Below are positions 10,712-20,604 of a DNA stretch of 64,000 bases, piece by piece. Each line of letters starts with the position of its first letter. Within the stretch, counting starts at the first letter, position 1. The notes under the pieces are model-generated. The model searched no databases, was not told the DNA's origin, and saw nothing but the letters and a program-made list of their open reading frames with translations. The translations under genes were made by a program, and so were the position numbers. The stretch is from assembly GCF_000818015.1 (NCBI RefSeq), contig NZ_CP007511.1:2242501-2306500 (forward strand). Reading direction: 5' to 3'. The stretch is from Stutzerimonas balearica DSM 6083. Its GTDB lineage: Bacteria; Pseudomonadota; Gammaproteobacteria; Pseudomonadales; Pseudomonadaceae.

Positions 10712-12384
10712 AGCCTCCAGAACATGAGTGCATTGTTTTTCACAGCCTTGAAGCCGAGGCGCAGCAGCGCTGTTTTGGCAGCCGCATCATCCCTGGCAAG
10801 CAAAACCTGGTAGACCCCACTTTTCGATCGGTGGTCGAAGGTCTTATAGGGCACACTGCCCAACATCGACCTAACCTGCACGTCCAGCGAATCACCCGTG
10901 CCAGGTGCAGACGCAGCCGTATGAACAGCGGGTTTGTCACCGGAAAGGCGGGGTTGCGTAAATGACGCTGGACGCTGTGCGACGATTCCCAGCGTCCGGA
11001 GCTCATCATCAAACTTCTCCAGCCACCCTTCGACTACGTTGGGTCGCCGCGGGGCTGGAGAGTGGGACATACGCTTCAGCGCCCGTCCTTGCTGCTTCAG
11101 CTCAGTTGCCAGCCCCAGCACCGGTTTATCAGGATTAAATGGTGCGGCATCGGCACGATAGACGTAGCAAGCATTGCCGGTACCAGAAAACTCCACAAAG
11201 AAGTAATTGCCGATCTGCATCACCACGGCATTGTTGTGACTAGGCCCTCCCGCGAGCTGACTTAAGCGGCCTTTGTTCTTCTCACGAAAAGCCACGAAAT
11301 CACTACCCCGGTCATGCCACGCATCACCTCCCATCACAATCCGCGTGTAGCTCATCTGATTGGCAAAGCGTAACCAGTAAAACAGGCGCGACTGGTCGAC
11401 CTCCGCCTCGCCCTTGAGCAAGGTGAAGAAGTGCTCCAGATCCTCCTTGGCAAACCAGGCAACCACCATCGCGCAAACAGGTTGCTCCACATACTGCAAC
11501 CATGCGTTCTGCTTGGAACGCATCTGTGGGCTGCCCCAGTGCTCCAACGCAGCCTGCTTGAGTAGCGAGGACGACTGCTCGCGATACCGCGAACGGTGAT
11601 AACGAGTCAGGCAGGCACTTAGCACCTGATTGAGATAGCGCGTATTCAGCTGCCCCAGAGCTACCAACTCCGGTAGGCGCTTCAGGAAGGTTTCGTCATC
11701 CAGCAGGAAAATGCGCGAAAGCAGAACCGCAAAAATCCGCTGCCACAACCAACTACCATCCGGCACCTGGGCAATGGCCTGTAGTGAGGAAAGATCACGC
11801 GCCCTGCCCTCGAATATCTCCTCTGCCAGACGGGTTCCAGCCTGAGCGCCGAACAGTTCGCGATGCTCGGCAACAATGCGCATCCACTCTTTTTCACGAC
11901 CGATACGCTGCCTGACAGCATCGAAGCCGCGATCGATATCGTCACGCAGCACCCGCCAGTTCGCGTTGTCGTCAGGTTTGTGCTCATCGTAGGCAAAGTA
12001 GCTGAAACACAGCGCCAGCCAGTCGCGGCGGCTAAGTGTCCGTTGCTCGATACGGCCAGCCACCTCCCGATGAACACGGTCGAACAGGTGATCGTCCTCC
12101 AGCACCGGAACACTGACTTCATCGTCATCAGCCAGCCCGGCAAAAACCAGGCGCCACTCCGATGAAGTCAGCGCCTGCTCACGCTTGAACTTGCCAAGAG
12201 CCAGCAAGCGTTTCTCGCGGGGCGGTGCCAGGGCTTTTTCGACCTGGTCAAAACGCCGAGAAAGCTCAGTGTTGACGCGTTTCAGCGCCACCATGCTACT
12301 AAACCCGGCATCGCCGCTGCGCTCATTCTGGCGCTGCAAGCCAGAAGTGATGGCCGCCAACAGAGACGACAGAGCCCGGCTCAT
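10708..12384 (-). CDS. zorC: Zorya protein ZorC (EH-signature-type)
   Basis: A 558-residue cytosolic protein, mostly helical, with no membrane segment and no nucleotide-binding motif. I recognise it mainly by position between ZorB- and ZorD-like genes and by length, which fit ZorC of type I Zorya. A segment GNACYVYRADAAPFNPDKPVLG (split here as GNACYVYRADAA and PFNPDKPVLG) is typical of the DNA-recognition half. In current models ZorC works with ZorD at incoming phage DNA. Its start abuts the zorB stop with no gap. Confidence 0.85.
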   Translation of the reverse strand: MSRALSSLLAAITSGLQRQNERSGDAGFSSMVALKRVNTELSRRFDQVEKALAPPREKRLLALGKFKREQALTSSEWRLVFAGLADDDEVSVPVLEDDHLFDRVHREVAGRIEQRTLSRRDWLALCFSYFAYDEHKPDDNANWRVLRDDIDRGFDAVRQRIGREKEWMRIVAEHRELFGAQAGTRLAEEIFEGRARDLSSLQAIAQVPDGSWLWQRIFAVLLSRIFLLDDETFLKRLPELVALGQLNTRYLNQVLSACLTRYHRSRYREQSSSLLKQAALEHWGSPQMRSKQNAWLQYVEQPVCAMVVAWFAKEDLEHFFTLLKGEAEVDQSRLFYWLRFANQMSYTRIVMGGDAWHDRGSDFVAFREKNKGRLSQLAGGPSHNNAVVMQIGNYFFVEFSGTGNACYVYRADAAPFNPDKPVLGLATELKQQGRALKRMSHSPAPRRPNVVEGWLEKFDDELRTLGIVAQRPASFTQPRLSGDKPAVHTAASAPGTGDSLDVQVRSMLGSVPYKTFDHRSKSGVYQVLLARDDAAAKTALLRLGFKAVKNNALMFWRL

Positions 12385-13122
12385 CTAGCGCATCTCCAAC
12401 TGGCACTTTTCGTTTGCCGCATAAGCAAACTCAAGCGCCGGTTCCTGACCTTCATGCTCCTGGTCCTTAAGCCCGAAGAACTGCATGCGCAGCTCCACCC
12501 GCCGACTCTCCTCCTTGCTCTCCTTGGCATTGTTGAACGACACACCACCAGCCAGGAACATGGAGCGAATCTGCTGCTGACGTTCAGCTGAAAGCCCTTT
12601 CTGCACCGGGCTGCGGCTATCGAGCAGACTGCACATCACCCACTCCGAGCGCTGCAGCGAGAGGTGCAGGTTGTACAGGTAAGAGCCGTCCGTATCGGTG
12701 AAGCCCTCAATCACCACCTGCTTGAGCCACTTGCGTCCCTCTTCGCTGTCAGCGGCATCCAAGATCAACGGCACAACATCCTGCAGGGCCTGCTGCCCCT
12801 GGCTGTTGAGAAAGTATTGATTGTGGCCAAAGCGCCCAGCCTCACCGAAGCTAATGCGGTTATCCCGGCAGTCCACCACGATGGTGGAGTTAAGCCCTCC
12901 CGCCCTCAGTTTGAGATCCTGGCAAAGCTTAGCAATGTCCTTACCGCGCTGTTTCTCACCTTGCTCAGCCTGCTGAATACGCTGCGTCACCGAGCTCAGC
13001 GAGGCCACCATCACCACCAGAAACAAGATCATCATCGCCGTCATAAGGTCGGCGAATGAAATCCAGAAAGGCTTCTCGCCCTCGTCACGCGCCCGAGCGG
13101 GAGCGGCTGATTTGCCGAACAT
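12385..13122 (-). CDS. zorB: Zorya protein ZorB, MotB/OmpA-like
   Basis: A 245-residue stator-type protein. A short cytoplasmic N-terminus leads into one membrane helix (FADLMTAMMILFLVVMVASL, about residues 24-43), whose first Asp sits where the ion-channel Asp of MotB/ZorB lies. The periplasmic part ends in an OmpA-like peptidoglycan-binding domain (GFTDTDGSYLYNLHLSLQRS, about residue 140). With ZorA it should form the inner-membrane ion-driven motor that senses envelope disturbance. The gene starts 11 bases after zorA. Confidence 0.92.
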   Translation of the reverse strand: MFGKSAAPARARDEGEKPFWISFADLMTAMMILFLVVMVASLSSVTQRIQQAEQGEKQRGKDIAKLCQDLKLRAGGLNSTIVVDCRDNRISFGEAGRFGHNQYFLNSQGQQALQDVVPLILDAADSEEGRKWLKQVVIEGFTDTDGSYLYNLHLSLQRSEWVMCSLLDSRSPVQKGLSAERQQQIRSMFLAGGVSFNNAKESKEESRRVELRMQFFGLKDQEHEGQEPALEFAYAANEKCQLEMR

Positions 13123-13133
13123 GCTCTACCCCC

Positions 13134-15329
13134 TTAGCGGCGCTGAACGCGCTCCATGATGTCACTGAAGTCTTCCAGGCTTTCCTTGACCCCTTCGACA
13201 CCACCGGCCAGGCTGGTCATCGCCTTATGCAGCTCGGCATCCAGGCTACCCAGCGTCAGCCGCAGGCTACGATCTACCCCCTCACTAAACTCGTTGAAGC
13301 CCTTGCCCAGCACGGCACTGATCTGCTCTAGGTAGTCGTTCACTTCACGATTGAGCGTCTGCAGCCGCTCGCCTTGCAGCTTCAGATCCTGCAGGTATTG
13401 GCTGCGCCCAGCGGACTCCACCTGAGTAGTGGCAACCACCCCCTGAATGACCGCAAGCGTCTGATTTAGCGCTTCGCGGTTATTGCGATAGTCGGCCACC
13501 ACACTGGTCAGTTCGCGGGAAGCGCCAACCAGATCGCCGCTGGTGCCCTGCAGCGCACCCAGTACGCTCGCAGTCGCCTCCCCGGCTTTACTCACGCTCT
13601 GCCCGGCGCTGTCGAAGCGCTCGGCTGCCAGGCGCATCTTCTCGGCACCTTGTTGCATGCTCTGCAAGTGTTGCTCGGTTTGCGCACCGAGTAGCTTGAG
13701 GCTGTCCTGCATCGCGCCTTGCTGATCGGCGACGGCATCCAGCAGGGTTTTCACCTGCTCTTCCAGACCGCCAACCACCTCGCGTGTACCACGGTGCAGT
13801 TCGACTTGGGCGGTCTTGCTGGCCTGTTCCATCTGCGTACGGTTTTGCTCAAGCTGCTTGAACAACCCGCCCAACTGCTCGCCCAGCACATCCACCGAGC
13901 CGGCGATCTTCGCCATGGTTTCCTGCTGGCCCTGGCCAATGCTCTGCTGCAGGGATTCGACAAAGATCTGCAGATTCTCCGCCATGGCTTGCTGGCGTGC
14001 CTCGCTATCGGCAAACAGCTTCTCCAACTGCTTGGCCATCCGCTCACCAGCCCCCTCCCCTTCACTGCCGATACGCGCGATGGACGTCTGCAGACTGGCC
14101 AGCATCTCGTTCATCCCGGCCTGCATGCTGTTTTGCCCAGCCTGCATGTCGGCCAGCAGCTGCGCGATCATCTTCGCGCTGTTCTGAGATGAAGCCTCGC
14201 TCGCCGAGCGCATGTCGCCGACCAGCTCATTGAAGCCCTGCTGCATGGACTGCATGGCCGCGACCGACTGCCCCAGCATCTCATGCAGACCGTTGAACTG
14301 CTGGCCAAAGGTACTTTCCAGCTTACTCATAAAGGCTGTGAGCACATCGGTGAGCAGGCTCTGCACCTGGTTGCTCTGGTCGCCGCTGGCGGTATTCACA
14401 GCTCCGGCGATGGCCTCCAGGGGAGACTTGAGGCTGCTCTCGATGGCGCCGCCAATCTGCTCGGCCAACACCTGACCAGAGTCGCGGTAACTTGCCGAAA
14501 GAGAATCGGCCAACTTGAGGTTCTCACGCACCTGGGTATCTACCAGGTTCTGCAGCATCTCACGCAGATCGGTAACCAGGCTGTCCTTGAGCTGACGGGT
14601 CTGGATCGAACTCTCGTTGCTCGACTTCACCAGCTCCGCCAGGTACTCCTCGCCCACGCCGCTGTCGAACAGCCCGTCGATACTCTCAGTCAGGGATTCC
14701 AGATGCTTGTAGCAGCGGCCTAGGCGCCACTTTTCGGTCAGCGTCACGCCAATAGAAGCGAAGATCGAGAAGAAGGAGCCGAGGAAGGCAAATAGCACGT
14801 CCTTGAGCAATTGATCGACGCTGGAGCTGACCTGCTCGGGTGTGCTGGGGTCGAAGTGCTGCAGGCCCAACATCAAGCCGAAGAAGGTGCCGACAATGCC
14901 GATCCCCGTCAGGATGCCCGGCAAGTGCTTGTAAAACTCGGTGCCTAGTGGCGTCTCCACCACCGTTTGGGCGGTAAAGAAATGCCCCGCGCCGGCAGTT
15001 GCGCGGGAGCACAACAAGCGCCGCTCGCCCTCATGCACCTCGAACTGGTCATGCAGCGTCTCGGCATACTCCTGCCAGGCATGCCCCAGCGTATGCTCAT
15101 GGAACAACTGCTCCAGTTCGCTACGGCGCTTGGCTGGCTGCAACTTCTTGAGTTCACGCACTTGCCGTGCGAGCTTCTTCAAGCGCCGGCTCAACGCAAA
15201 CGAGCGCAAGAAGTAACGCAGCAAGTACCAAAGGCACAGCACCGTCACAAGGCTAAACACAAACACAGGAGCAATCAGTTGCTCAGGTGTTGCCTTATCC
15301 CAAAGGTCCAACCACTTCGAATAGTCCAT
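13134..15329 (-). CDS. zorA: Zorya protein ZorA, MotA/TolQ-like with long tail
   Basis: A 731-residue protein with three predicted membrane helices: one near residues 18-40, a second in LPGILTGIGIVGTFFGLMLG (about 133-155), and a third near 176-197. The second and third form the MotA/TolQ/ExbB channel unit. Residues from about 200 to the end are a very long Gln-, Ala- and Glu-rich heptad region, the cytoplasmic tail seen in ZorA. The start is 60 bases after mcrC, the widest gap in the block, so an internal promoter or ribosome entry here is possible. Confidence 0.93.
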   Translation of the reverse strand: MDYSKWLDLWDKATPEQLIAPVFVFSLVTVLCLWYLLRYFLRSFALSRRLKKLARQVRELKKLQPAKRRSELEQLFHEHTLGHAWQEYAETLHDQFEVHEGERRLLCSRATAGAGHFFTAQTVVETPLGTEFYKHLPGILTGIGIVGTFFGLMLGLQHFDPSTPEQVSSSVDQLLKDVLFAFLGSFFSIFASIGVTLTEKWRLGRCYKHLESLTESIDGLFDSGVGEEYLAELVKSSNESSIQTRQLKDSLVTDLREMLQNLVDTQVRENLKLADSLSASYRDSGQVLAEQIGGAIESSLKSPLEAIAGAVNTASGDQSNQVQSLLTDVLTAFMSKLESTFGQQFNGLHEMLGQSVAAMQSMQQGFNELVGDMRSASEASSQNSAKMIAQLLADMQAGQNSMQAGMNEMLASLQTSIARIGSEGEGAGERMAKQLEKLFADSEARQQAMAENLQIFVESLQQSIGQGQQETMAKIAGSVDVLGEQLGGLFKQLEQNRTQMEQASKTAQVELHRGTREVVGGLEEQVKTLLDAVADQQGAMQDSLKLLGAQTEQHLQSMQQGAEKMRLAAERFDSAGQSVSKAGEATASVLGALQGTSGDLVGASRELTSVVADYRNNREALNQTLAVIQGVVATTQVESAGRSQYLQDLKLQGERLQTLNREVNDYLEQISAVLGKGFNEFSEGVDRSLRLTLGSLDAELHKAMTSLAGGVEGVKESLEDFSDIMERVQRR

Positions 15330-15389
15330 AGCCCTAGCCTTGCTTGTTCTTCAGCGGCCTCTGCGGGCCTTCTTCTTAATTCAGGTGAT

Positions 15390-16712
15390 TCAAACAACCA
15401 TCAGCTCACTGCGCTCCGCAACGAGCCTACGCTCCTGCCGCAAGGGGATCCCAGCAGACTCAGCGTCCAGTAAATGATCGCTATCTAGGTCGAAGGGAAA
15501 CACCCATAACTGCATGCCCTTGCCGTAATCAAACACCGGCAGCGCCTTCTGAAGTCCAGACCAATACGGATAAATCAGTACCAGCCTCGGCTCCTCCTCG
15601 CCTCTTCGGTATTTATGCCCATAGGCAAACAGCTGATAGAAATCGCTCTGACTCAGGCCGTAGTTATTGTCAGGTTTACCGGCATCGATGCGCTTCCACT
15701 TGGTATCAAGAATCCAACGCTGCTCCGGCGTGTCGATCAGCAAGTCAGGTTTCAGGCAGAACATCTTTCCGCTGTCGTGCCTGCACAGATGGTGTCGGCT
15801 GGCTTGTGAGGTCAGTTTCGCACCGTGCAGCAAGCGTTGCCGCAGCCAGCCCTCCACATAGCACTCGAACAGCTTCTCCATTGGAAACAGCAAGCTCATG
15901 CCGCGCCACTCACCACTCACGGCTATCGGCATCTGCTGATTGAGGATCAGCTCGCACCATGGCTTGATCGCCTGATAATGCGCCATCAGCCGATCGCAGC
16001 TCCATGCACGCAGATCCCGGCTAACCTGTTTGCTAGACGGCACCTCGGCCAGCATCGAGCGCAGCTCATTGGCCAGGCGCCAGTTGGCGGCGTCCTGCGT
16101 GCTCTTTGCTACCTGCTCCAGCGCCAGCTTGAGCAAACGATTTTCGGCACGGTCCGGCAGGAACACGTCGTGGCGGATCTGGAAATGATGCTGGCGCCCG
16201 GGCGGCTGGCGCATCTGCGCCACCACATTCAATTGGCCACGGAGAAAACGCTGTTCCTCCTCGATGCGCTGGTAGTCGAAGCGCACACCACGCTTGACCA
16301 ATAAATCCAGCTCCGCCAGAAACTGCCCCATCACCCACTCACTGAGCGGCGCGTCGAATAACTCCAGGCTCGCCACGGACGTCTCGCGCGGCTTGAGTTG
16401 CAAGGCGCGCTGAATCAGCTTGCGCAGCAACTGTCGACTCTTTACCAAGCAGTCGTCCTGCTCATGGTGCTTGGGCAGAATTTCCAGCCGTGTGCCGCAG
16501 GGGGTTTCCAGCACGCCCACATAGGAGTCCCACTTCAGCGCACGCCGCCCCTCCACCTGCAGCAGCGTGGCGCCATTGCGGTTGAAGCTGGCGCTCAGCT
16601 CGCACAGCCAGTCGAAGGCAGTTTCGGAAATCTGCGCACAGTCGAGGTTGCCGGGCGCAACCGCCGCGGTGGTCAGGCGAGCGTATTCACGCACGGTGAC
16701 GAATGCGCTCAC
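15390..16712 (-). CDS. mcrC: McrC-like nuclease subunit
   Basis: A 440-residue partner of McrB. The C-terminal PD-(D/E)XK nuclease motif is visible as WILDTKWKRID near residue 335, preceded by the conserved acidic position in KPDLLIDTPEQ. McrC stimulates McrB GTPase and cuts DNA that McrB recognises, usually modified-cytosine DNA. The start overlaps the mcrB stop by four bases. The neighbouring type I methylase should not mark cytosine in the way McrB targets, but this cannot be checked here. Confidence 0.9.
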   Translation of the reverse strand: MSAFVTVREYARLTTAAVAPGNLDCAQISETAFDWLCELSASFNRNGATLLQVEGRRALKWDSYVGVLETPCGTRLEILPKHHEQDDCLVKSRQLLRKLIQRALQLKPRETSVASLELFDAPLSEWVMGQFLAELDLLVKRGVRFDYQRIEEEQRFLRGQLNVVAQMRQPPGRQHHFQIRHDVFLPDRAENRLLKLALEQVAKSTQDAANWRLANELRSMLAEVPSSKQVSRDLRAWSCDRLMAHYQAIKPWCELILNQQMPIAVSGEWRGMSLLFPMEKLFECYVEGWLRQRLLHGAKLTSQASRHHLCRHDSGKMFCLKPDLLIDTPEQRWILDTKWKRIDAGKPDNNYGLSQSDFYQLFAYGHKYRRGEEEPRLVLIYPYWSGLQKALPVFDYGKGMQLWVFPFDLDSDHLLDAESAGIPLRQERRLVAERSELMVV

Positions 16713-19285
16713 GCATCCGCCTCCTCTGGTTCCTCATCTGGTACCTCGGCCTTGGCATTCACCGCGATTACCCCGGCATAGGCAGAAAGCCGCTTGAACG
16801 CAGCCATATTGATTCGCCACACCCCTCCTTGCGCCGGCACGCTGATGTTGCCGAACAGAGCCGCCAGATCCTGCTTGTCCTGCTCAACGAAACGGTCGAT
16901 CGCCGGCTTGCGATGGTCGTTGAGCACCCACTGAATGCGCTGCCAATCTTCGAAGAAGTACTCCTGCAGCAGCGGCAGAATCTGGTTGCGGAAGATCAGT
17001 TCAAGCTTCGCCAGCCTGTCGTCATCTTTAAGCCCTTGTTCTGTCAGCGGCATAAAGTAGGCATGCCCCAGGCAATGATCTCGATCTAGCAGCACCTCGA
17101 TGCGCTGGTTCATAACCCGTAGCAGCTTGCCGATGTTCAGCCCCTGCAGCTCTACACCATCCAGCAAATCCGGGCGTGGCGGCATCTCGCGGAACACGAA
17201 GCGCCGGCGCAGGGCAATATCCAGCCCGGCCAGCGAGCGGTCAGCGGTGTTCATGGTGCCGATCAGGTAGACATTGTCCGGGACACTGAAATGCCGCTTC
17301 GAGTATGGCAACACGGCCTCAAGCGCCTCTGCGGCACCGGCACGTTTGGAAGGCTCGATCAGTGTGATCAGTTCACCGAAAATGCGCGAAATATTCCCGC
17401 GGTTGATTTCATCGACGATCAACACATATGGCAGCTTTGGGCCAGTCACGGCCAGCTTGGTTTCTTCGACAAGACGGTGACCAGCCTGCTGCAGCGCTTG
17501 CTGCAGTTCAGGCCAGTTGATACGGCTCATGGGGTAAACGGTTTTCAGCGTCAGTCCACGACCGCCATTGAGCTCGCCGATATCGAAGTCGATATCGGTC
17601 AGCAGCCAGTTGACCGGCAGGCGATGCACATAATCCTTGCGCACTCCCTCTGGCACCTGAGGGTTGTACTCATACTCGCCGGTAACCACACCGACCGCGC
17701 AGATACTCTTGCGAGTACCCAGGCAGACCAGCACATCTCCCTCTTCGATCTCGTTCGCGAAACTGGTCAGTGAACTCCGGTCGTTACTGCCTAGTTTGAG
17801 CGAAGGATCGGCGAGGTCGGCGTTGCGAATATCACCCACCTTATGCCAGCCGATACGGGCTTCGCCATGCTGGAAGCAGTAGCGCCGGGTTCGCCCGTCA
17901 CTACCAGCCTCCTCGATGGAAATTTTCCAGATGGTTGGATCCTTCTTTAGCCCCAGCTTCCGCTCCAGCACCGGGTCGCCTGTGGCATCCAGGCACAGCT
18001 GGACAAATACACCCTTAGCTACATCGTAAGCCAGCGCACCACTAGGGTTGTCCTCGCTTTCCGGGGGCAAAGCCCTAAGCCCCTCGACGAAATCCTCGTA
18101 GCTGAAGCTTTGGTGAAAGGTGACGAAGCGAATGCGCTGCTGCGCAACGAACTCATCGAAATGTCGCTTCCGCTGCTCACGCGCAAGCGGCAGGTATTGC
18201 GGCGCGAGGACTTCCAGCGCGGCGTCGATCGTTTCGTATGTCTTGCCGGTGCCCGGCGGACCATAGAGGATCTGGTTGAGTGGCGGAGCCTGCCGCTTAC
18301 TGTCCGGCATTATCGATTGCGTCGCATTGGTTTCATCCATGGAGTCAGTCTCATAGGCCAGGCAGAAGGCTTCCAGCGCCGCCATACCGGCGAGCTTGAT
18401 GGACAGCGCCGGGTTGCCGACAGCCAGTGCCGGCGCACAGGCCGCAAGGCCGCTGTGGCGCGTGTCTTCGGGTGAATAGGTTTCGCACTCCAGCCCCTCA
18501 ATGGCCCGCTGCCAGTTACCAGGCGCAACGAACAGGCTCAGCTTGCCGTTTTCGCGCAGCAAAGCCAGTTCGCGGTCATTGCTCAGGCGAAAGCCAGCCA
18601 TTTTCTTGGTGACGTTGATCTCGGTGAACCGCTCAGGGTCGGCACTGAAAAAATCCAGCGCCTGCTCGGTCAGGCTGTGCTTGCGATGCCATTCTTGCGC
18701 CTGCGCCCACACCTGGTCGGAGTAGGCAAAAAGATTCTGCCCCTGCCGCAGGGCCATCAACTGACGCTGCAAAGGCGCCAGCTGCTCATTGTGGCTGGCC
18801 TTACGGCCCACCGCCGCGCACAGGTCACGGGCTGCAAAAACACAGAGGATGCTAGGGTCTTGCCGGTTTTGATAAAGGAAGGCGATCTTCCATTTCACCA
18901 CCGGCCCGAGATCGACCTGCTCGATTGTCTCCAGATTACCCGCGTGTGCCGCCTCAGCCACAGCAACGATGTGCTGGCGCACTGCGGAAAAGGCCTGCTC
19001 TGCGCTGCTGCCGTACTTCTTCAGCCAGGCGTGCTCGTCGGTGAACACACGATGGGGATTGCTCTTTTCTTTCTTGTCCAGCCGGGAAAACACGCCGAAC
19101 TTGAAGGATGACCCACCCCAAATCGAGCCCAAAGACTCAGTATGTTTCTCCAGCCAGCGGCAAAAGTGGTCGTCCGAGCCGGCAAGGTTGTACTGCTCAA
19201 GGGTCATCTGATGCAGGCTTTCCAGCGGCCAGCGTTCGAGAAACTGCGACCACAGCGCCTCGCGCTCGGCTATGGGCTCGTTCAT
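16709..19285 (-). CDS. mcrB: McrB-like AAA+ GTPase with inserted EVE-like domain
   Basis: An 858-residue protein. The N-terminal 330 residues are the likely DNA-recognition region and do not look like the short E. coli McrB domain. The AAA+ core begins with GPPGTGKT (about residue 343). NRGNISRIFGELITLIE (about 630) and MNTADRS (about 680) are McrB hallmarks. Between Walker A and these lies an insert of roughly 100 residues (about 450-557, starting IWKISIEEAG, with RIGWHKVGDI) that resembles an EVE/ASCH-type modified-base reader. Coupled by four-base overlaps to hsdS upstream and mcrC downstream. Confidence 0.9.
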   Translation of the reverse strand: MNEPIAEREALWSQFLERWPLESLHQMTLEQYNLAGSDDHFCRWLEKHTESLGSIWGGSSFKFGVFSRLDKKEKSNPHRVFTDEHAWLKKYGSSAEQAFSAVRQHIVAVAEAAHAGNLETIEQVDLGPVVKWKIAFLYQNRQDPSILCVFAARDLCAAVGRKASHNEQLAPLQRQLMALRQGQNLFAYSDQVWAQAQEWHRKHSLTEQALDFFSADPERFTEINVTKKMAGFRLSNDRELALLRENGKLSLFVAPGNWQRAIEGLECETYSPEDTRHSGLAACAPALAVGNPALSIKLAGMAALEAFCLAYETDSMDETNATQSIMPDSKRQAPPLNQILYGPPGTGKTYETIDAALEVLAPQYLPLAREQRKRHFDEFVAQQRIRFVTFHQSFSYEDFVEGLRALPPESEDNPSGALAYDVAKGVFVQLCLDATGDPVLERKLGLKKDPTIWKISIEEAGSDGRTRRYCFQHGEARIGWHKVGDIRNADLADPSLKLGSNDRSSLTSFANEIEEGDVLVCLGTRKSICAVGVVTGEYEYNPQVPEGVRKDYVHRLPVNWLLTDIDFDIGELNGGRGLTLKTVYPMSRINWPELQQALQQAGHRLVEETKLAVTGPKLPYVLIVDEINRGNISRIFGELITLIEPSKRAGAAEALEAVLPYSKRHFSVPDNVYLIGTMNTADRSLAGLDIALRRRFVFREMPPRPDLLDGVELQGLNIGKLLRVMNQRIEVLLDRDHCLGHAYFMPLTEQGLKDDDRLAKLELIFRNQILPLLQEYFFEDWQRIQWVLNDHRKPAIDRFVEQDKQDLAALFGNISVPAQGGVWRINMAAFKRLSAYAGVIAVNAKAEVPDEEPEEADA

Positions 19286-20604
19286 TGGGCAATATCCCTT
19301 TCGTTCAGCAGAGCCTGCGCCTCCGGCAGGCGCAGCTGGCCAGAGATTAGGCGAGGCAAGAGGGTGTCGCGAAGTTGGGTGAGGGTTTGGGCTTGAATGC
19401 AGTTTTCGCGAACACGGCCTAGCAAGGAGCCAGCAACAATCTCAAATGCCTGAAGCACATCCAAAGGCGGGCAGATTATTTTTTGCGATGAGACTAAAGC
19501 GATGTTCAGATTTTTCTGAACTGAGCCGTCAGCAATATGCACTAGGTGATCCGCAATCTTTCTTAGCCAAAAAAACAGAAAATTCTTGCTGATGTGTTGA
19601 TAGTTTTTGAAATAGAGCCATCCGTCATGGATGCATCCATATAGTTCGACGAACACCGTGATTCCACATGAGGCACTATTTGACATGATCAGATCGCCAG
19701 GCTGGACCTTGACGCTGTTCTTCACCCCATCTTTGATGATCATTTCCTTTGTCTCAAAGACAAACATACCGTCGGAAGCGGTAGCGTCGGCAATTTTGAT
19801 CCACGGCACATCGCCGCCCATGAACTGTTGAATTGGCCGTGGCGACGACCCTCTTCCTAATTCACATACTTGGCCAATTCCCCGTACGCACCACCCCTTC
19901 GGCACCAAGCCCAGTTCGGACTCTTCGAAGCTATCGGGGAACAGGGCGGCGGTGGTGGCGTCCACGCCTTCAGGCTGGCGGCCTTCGGCCTTGGCGCGCA
20001 CGGGGTCGAAATCGACGAACCAGGATTTGAACAGCGCCTGCGCAATGGCTTCCAGGGTGGTGTTGGTTTCGCGTAGCAGGGTGATGCGGTCGTCGAGTGA
20101 TTTTAATATCTTAGAAATCCGTGCTTGAGCTGTTCGGGAAGGAAAAGATATCTCTAACCTCCCAATCATTTCGTTATTTAGACTGGCTCTAGTCGACATC
20201 GTTGATAATGCCGAGACTGCCTGCCTAAATCTTGGGCTGCGCAGGTAATACCCCACGTACTCCGGCAGCAAATCACTGTCTGGCTTTGGCCTGAGGCGTT
20301 TGCAGAACCCGTTAAACGTGGCATCTTTGTAGTCCCGCAGAGCTACGCAACTCATTCCGAGTTCGTGCATCGTTTCGCTGGTTCGAGTAAGGAAGACATC
20401 TCCCCGCAAGATGGAGCAGCCTTCTCTTTCTTTTTCTGTGGCTTGAACAAAATCACCCAAAAGCTCAGGTGTGAAGTAGTTGTAAAAGACATCCTTGAAT
20501 GTCAAAAATGGGTAGCCTGAACCGAAATCCGTTGCAGGTTTGGATAGCCCGGATCGTACCTCATAGTGGTCGAGCAAACTGGAAGTTACCCACTCAAAGC
20601 TCAT
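19282..20604 (-). CDS. hsdS: Type I restriction-modification specificity subunit
   Basis: A 440-residue HsdS with two target-recognition domains, each followed by a conserved helical spacer. The first spacer contains [21 protein letters not shown] (about residues 180-200) and the second ends [19 protein letters not shown]. It sets the DNA site recognised by both methylation and cleavage. Base composition dips within both recognition domains relative to neighbours, as is common for shuffled hsdS segments. Its start overlaps hsdM by 11 bases, and mcrB overlaps its stop. Confidence 0.92.
   Translation of the reverse strand: MSFEWVTSSLLDHYEVRSGLSKPATDFGSGYPFLTFKDVFYNYFTPELLGDFVQATEKEREGCSILRGDVFLTRTSETMHELGMSCVALRDYKDATFNGFCKRLRPKPDSDLLPEYVGYYLRSPRFRQAVSALSTMSTRASLNNEMIGRLEISFPSRTAQARISKILKSLDDRITLLRETNTTLEAIAQALFKSWFVDFDPVRAKAEGRQPEGVDATTAALFPDSFEESELGLVPKGWCVRGIGQVCELGRGSSPRPIQQFMGGDVPWIKIADATASDGMFVFETKEMIIKDGVKNSVKVQPGDLIMSNSASCGITVFVELYGCIHDGWLYFKNYQHISKNFLFFWLRKIADHLVHIADGSVQKNLNIALVSSQKIICPPLDVLQAFEIVAGSLLGRVRENCIQAQTLTQLRDTLLPRLISGQLRLPEAQALLNERDIAQ

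Noticed and set aside
13134..14600. The long helical tail of ZorA as a separate chemotaxis-like protein
   Set aside because: It is continuous in frame with the MotA-like channel part, and long tails are normal for ZorA.
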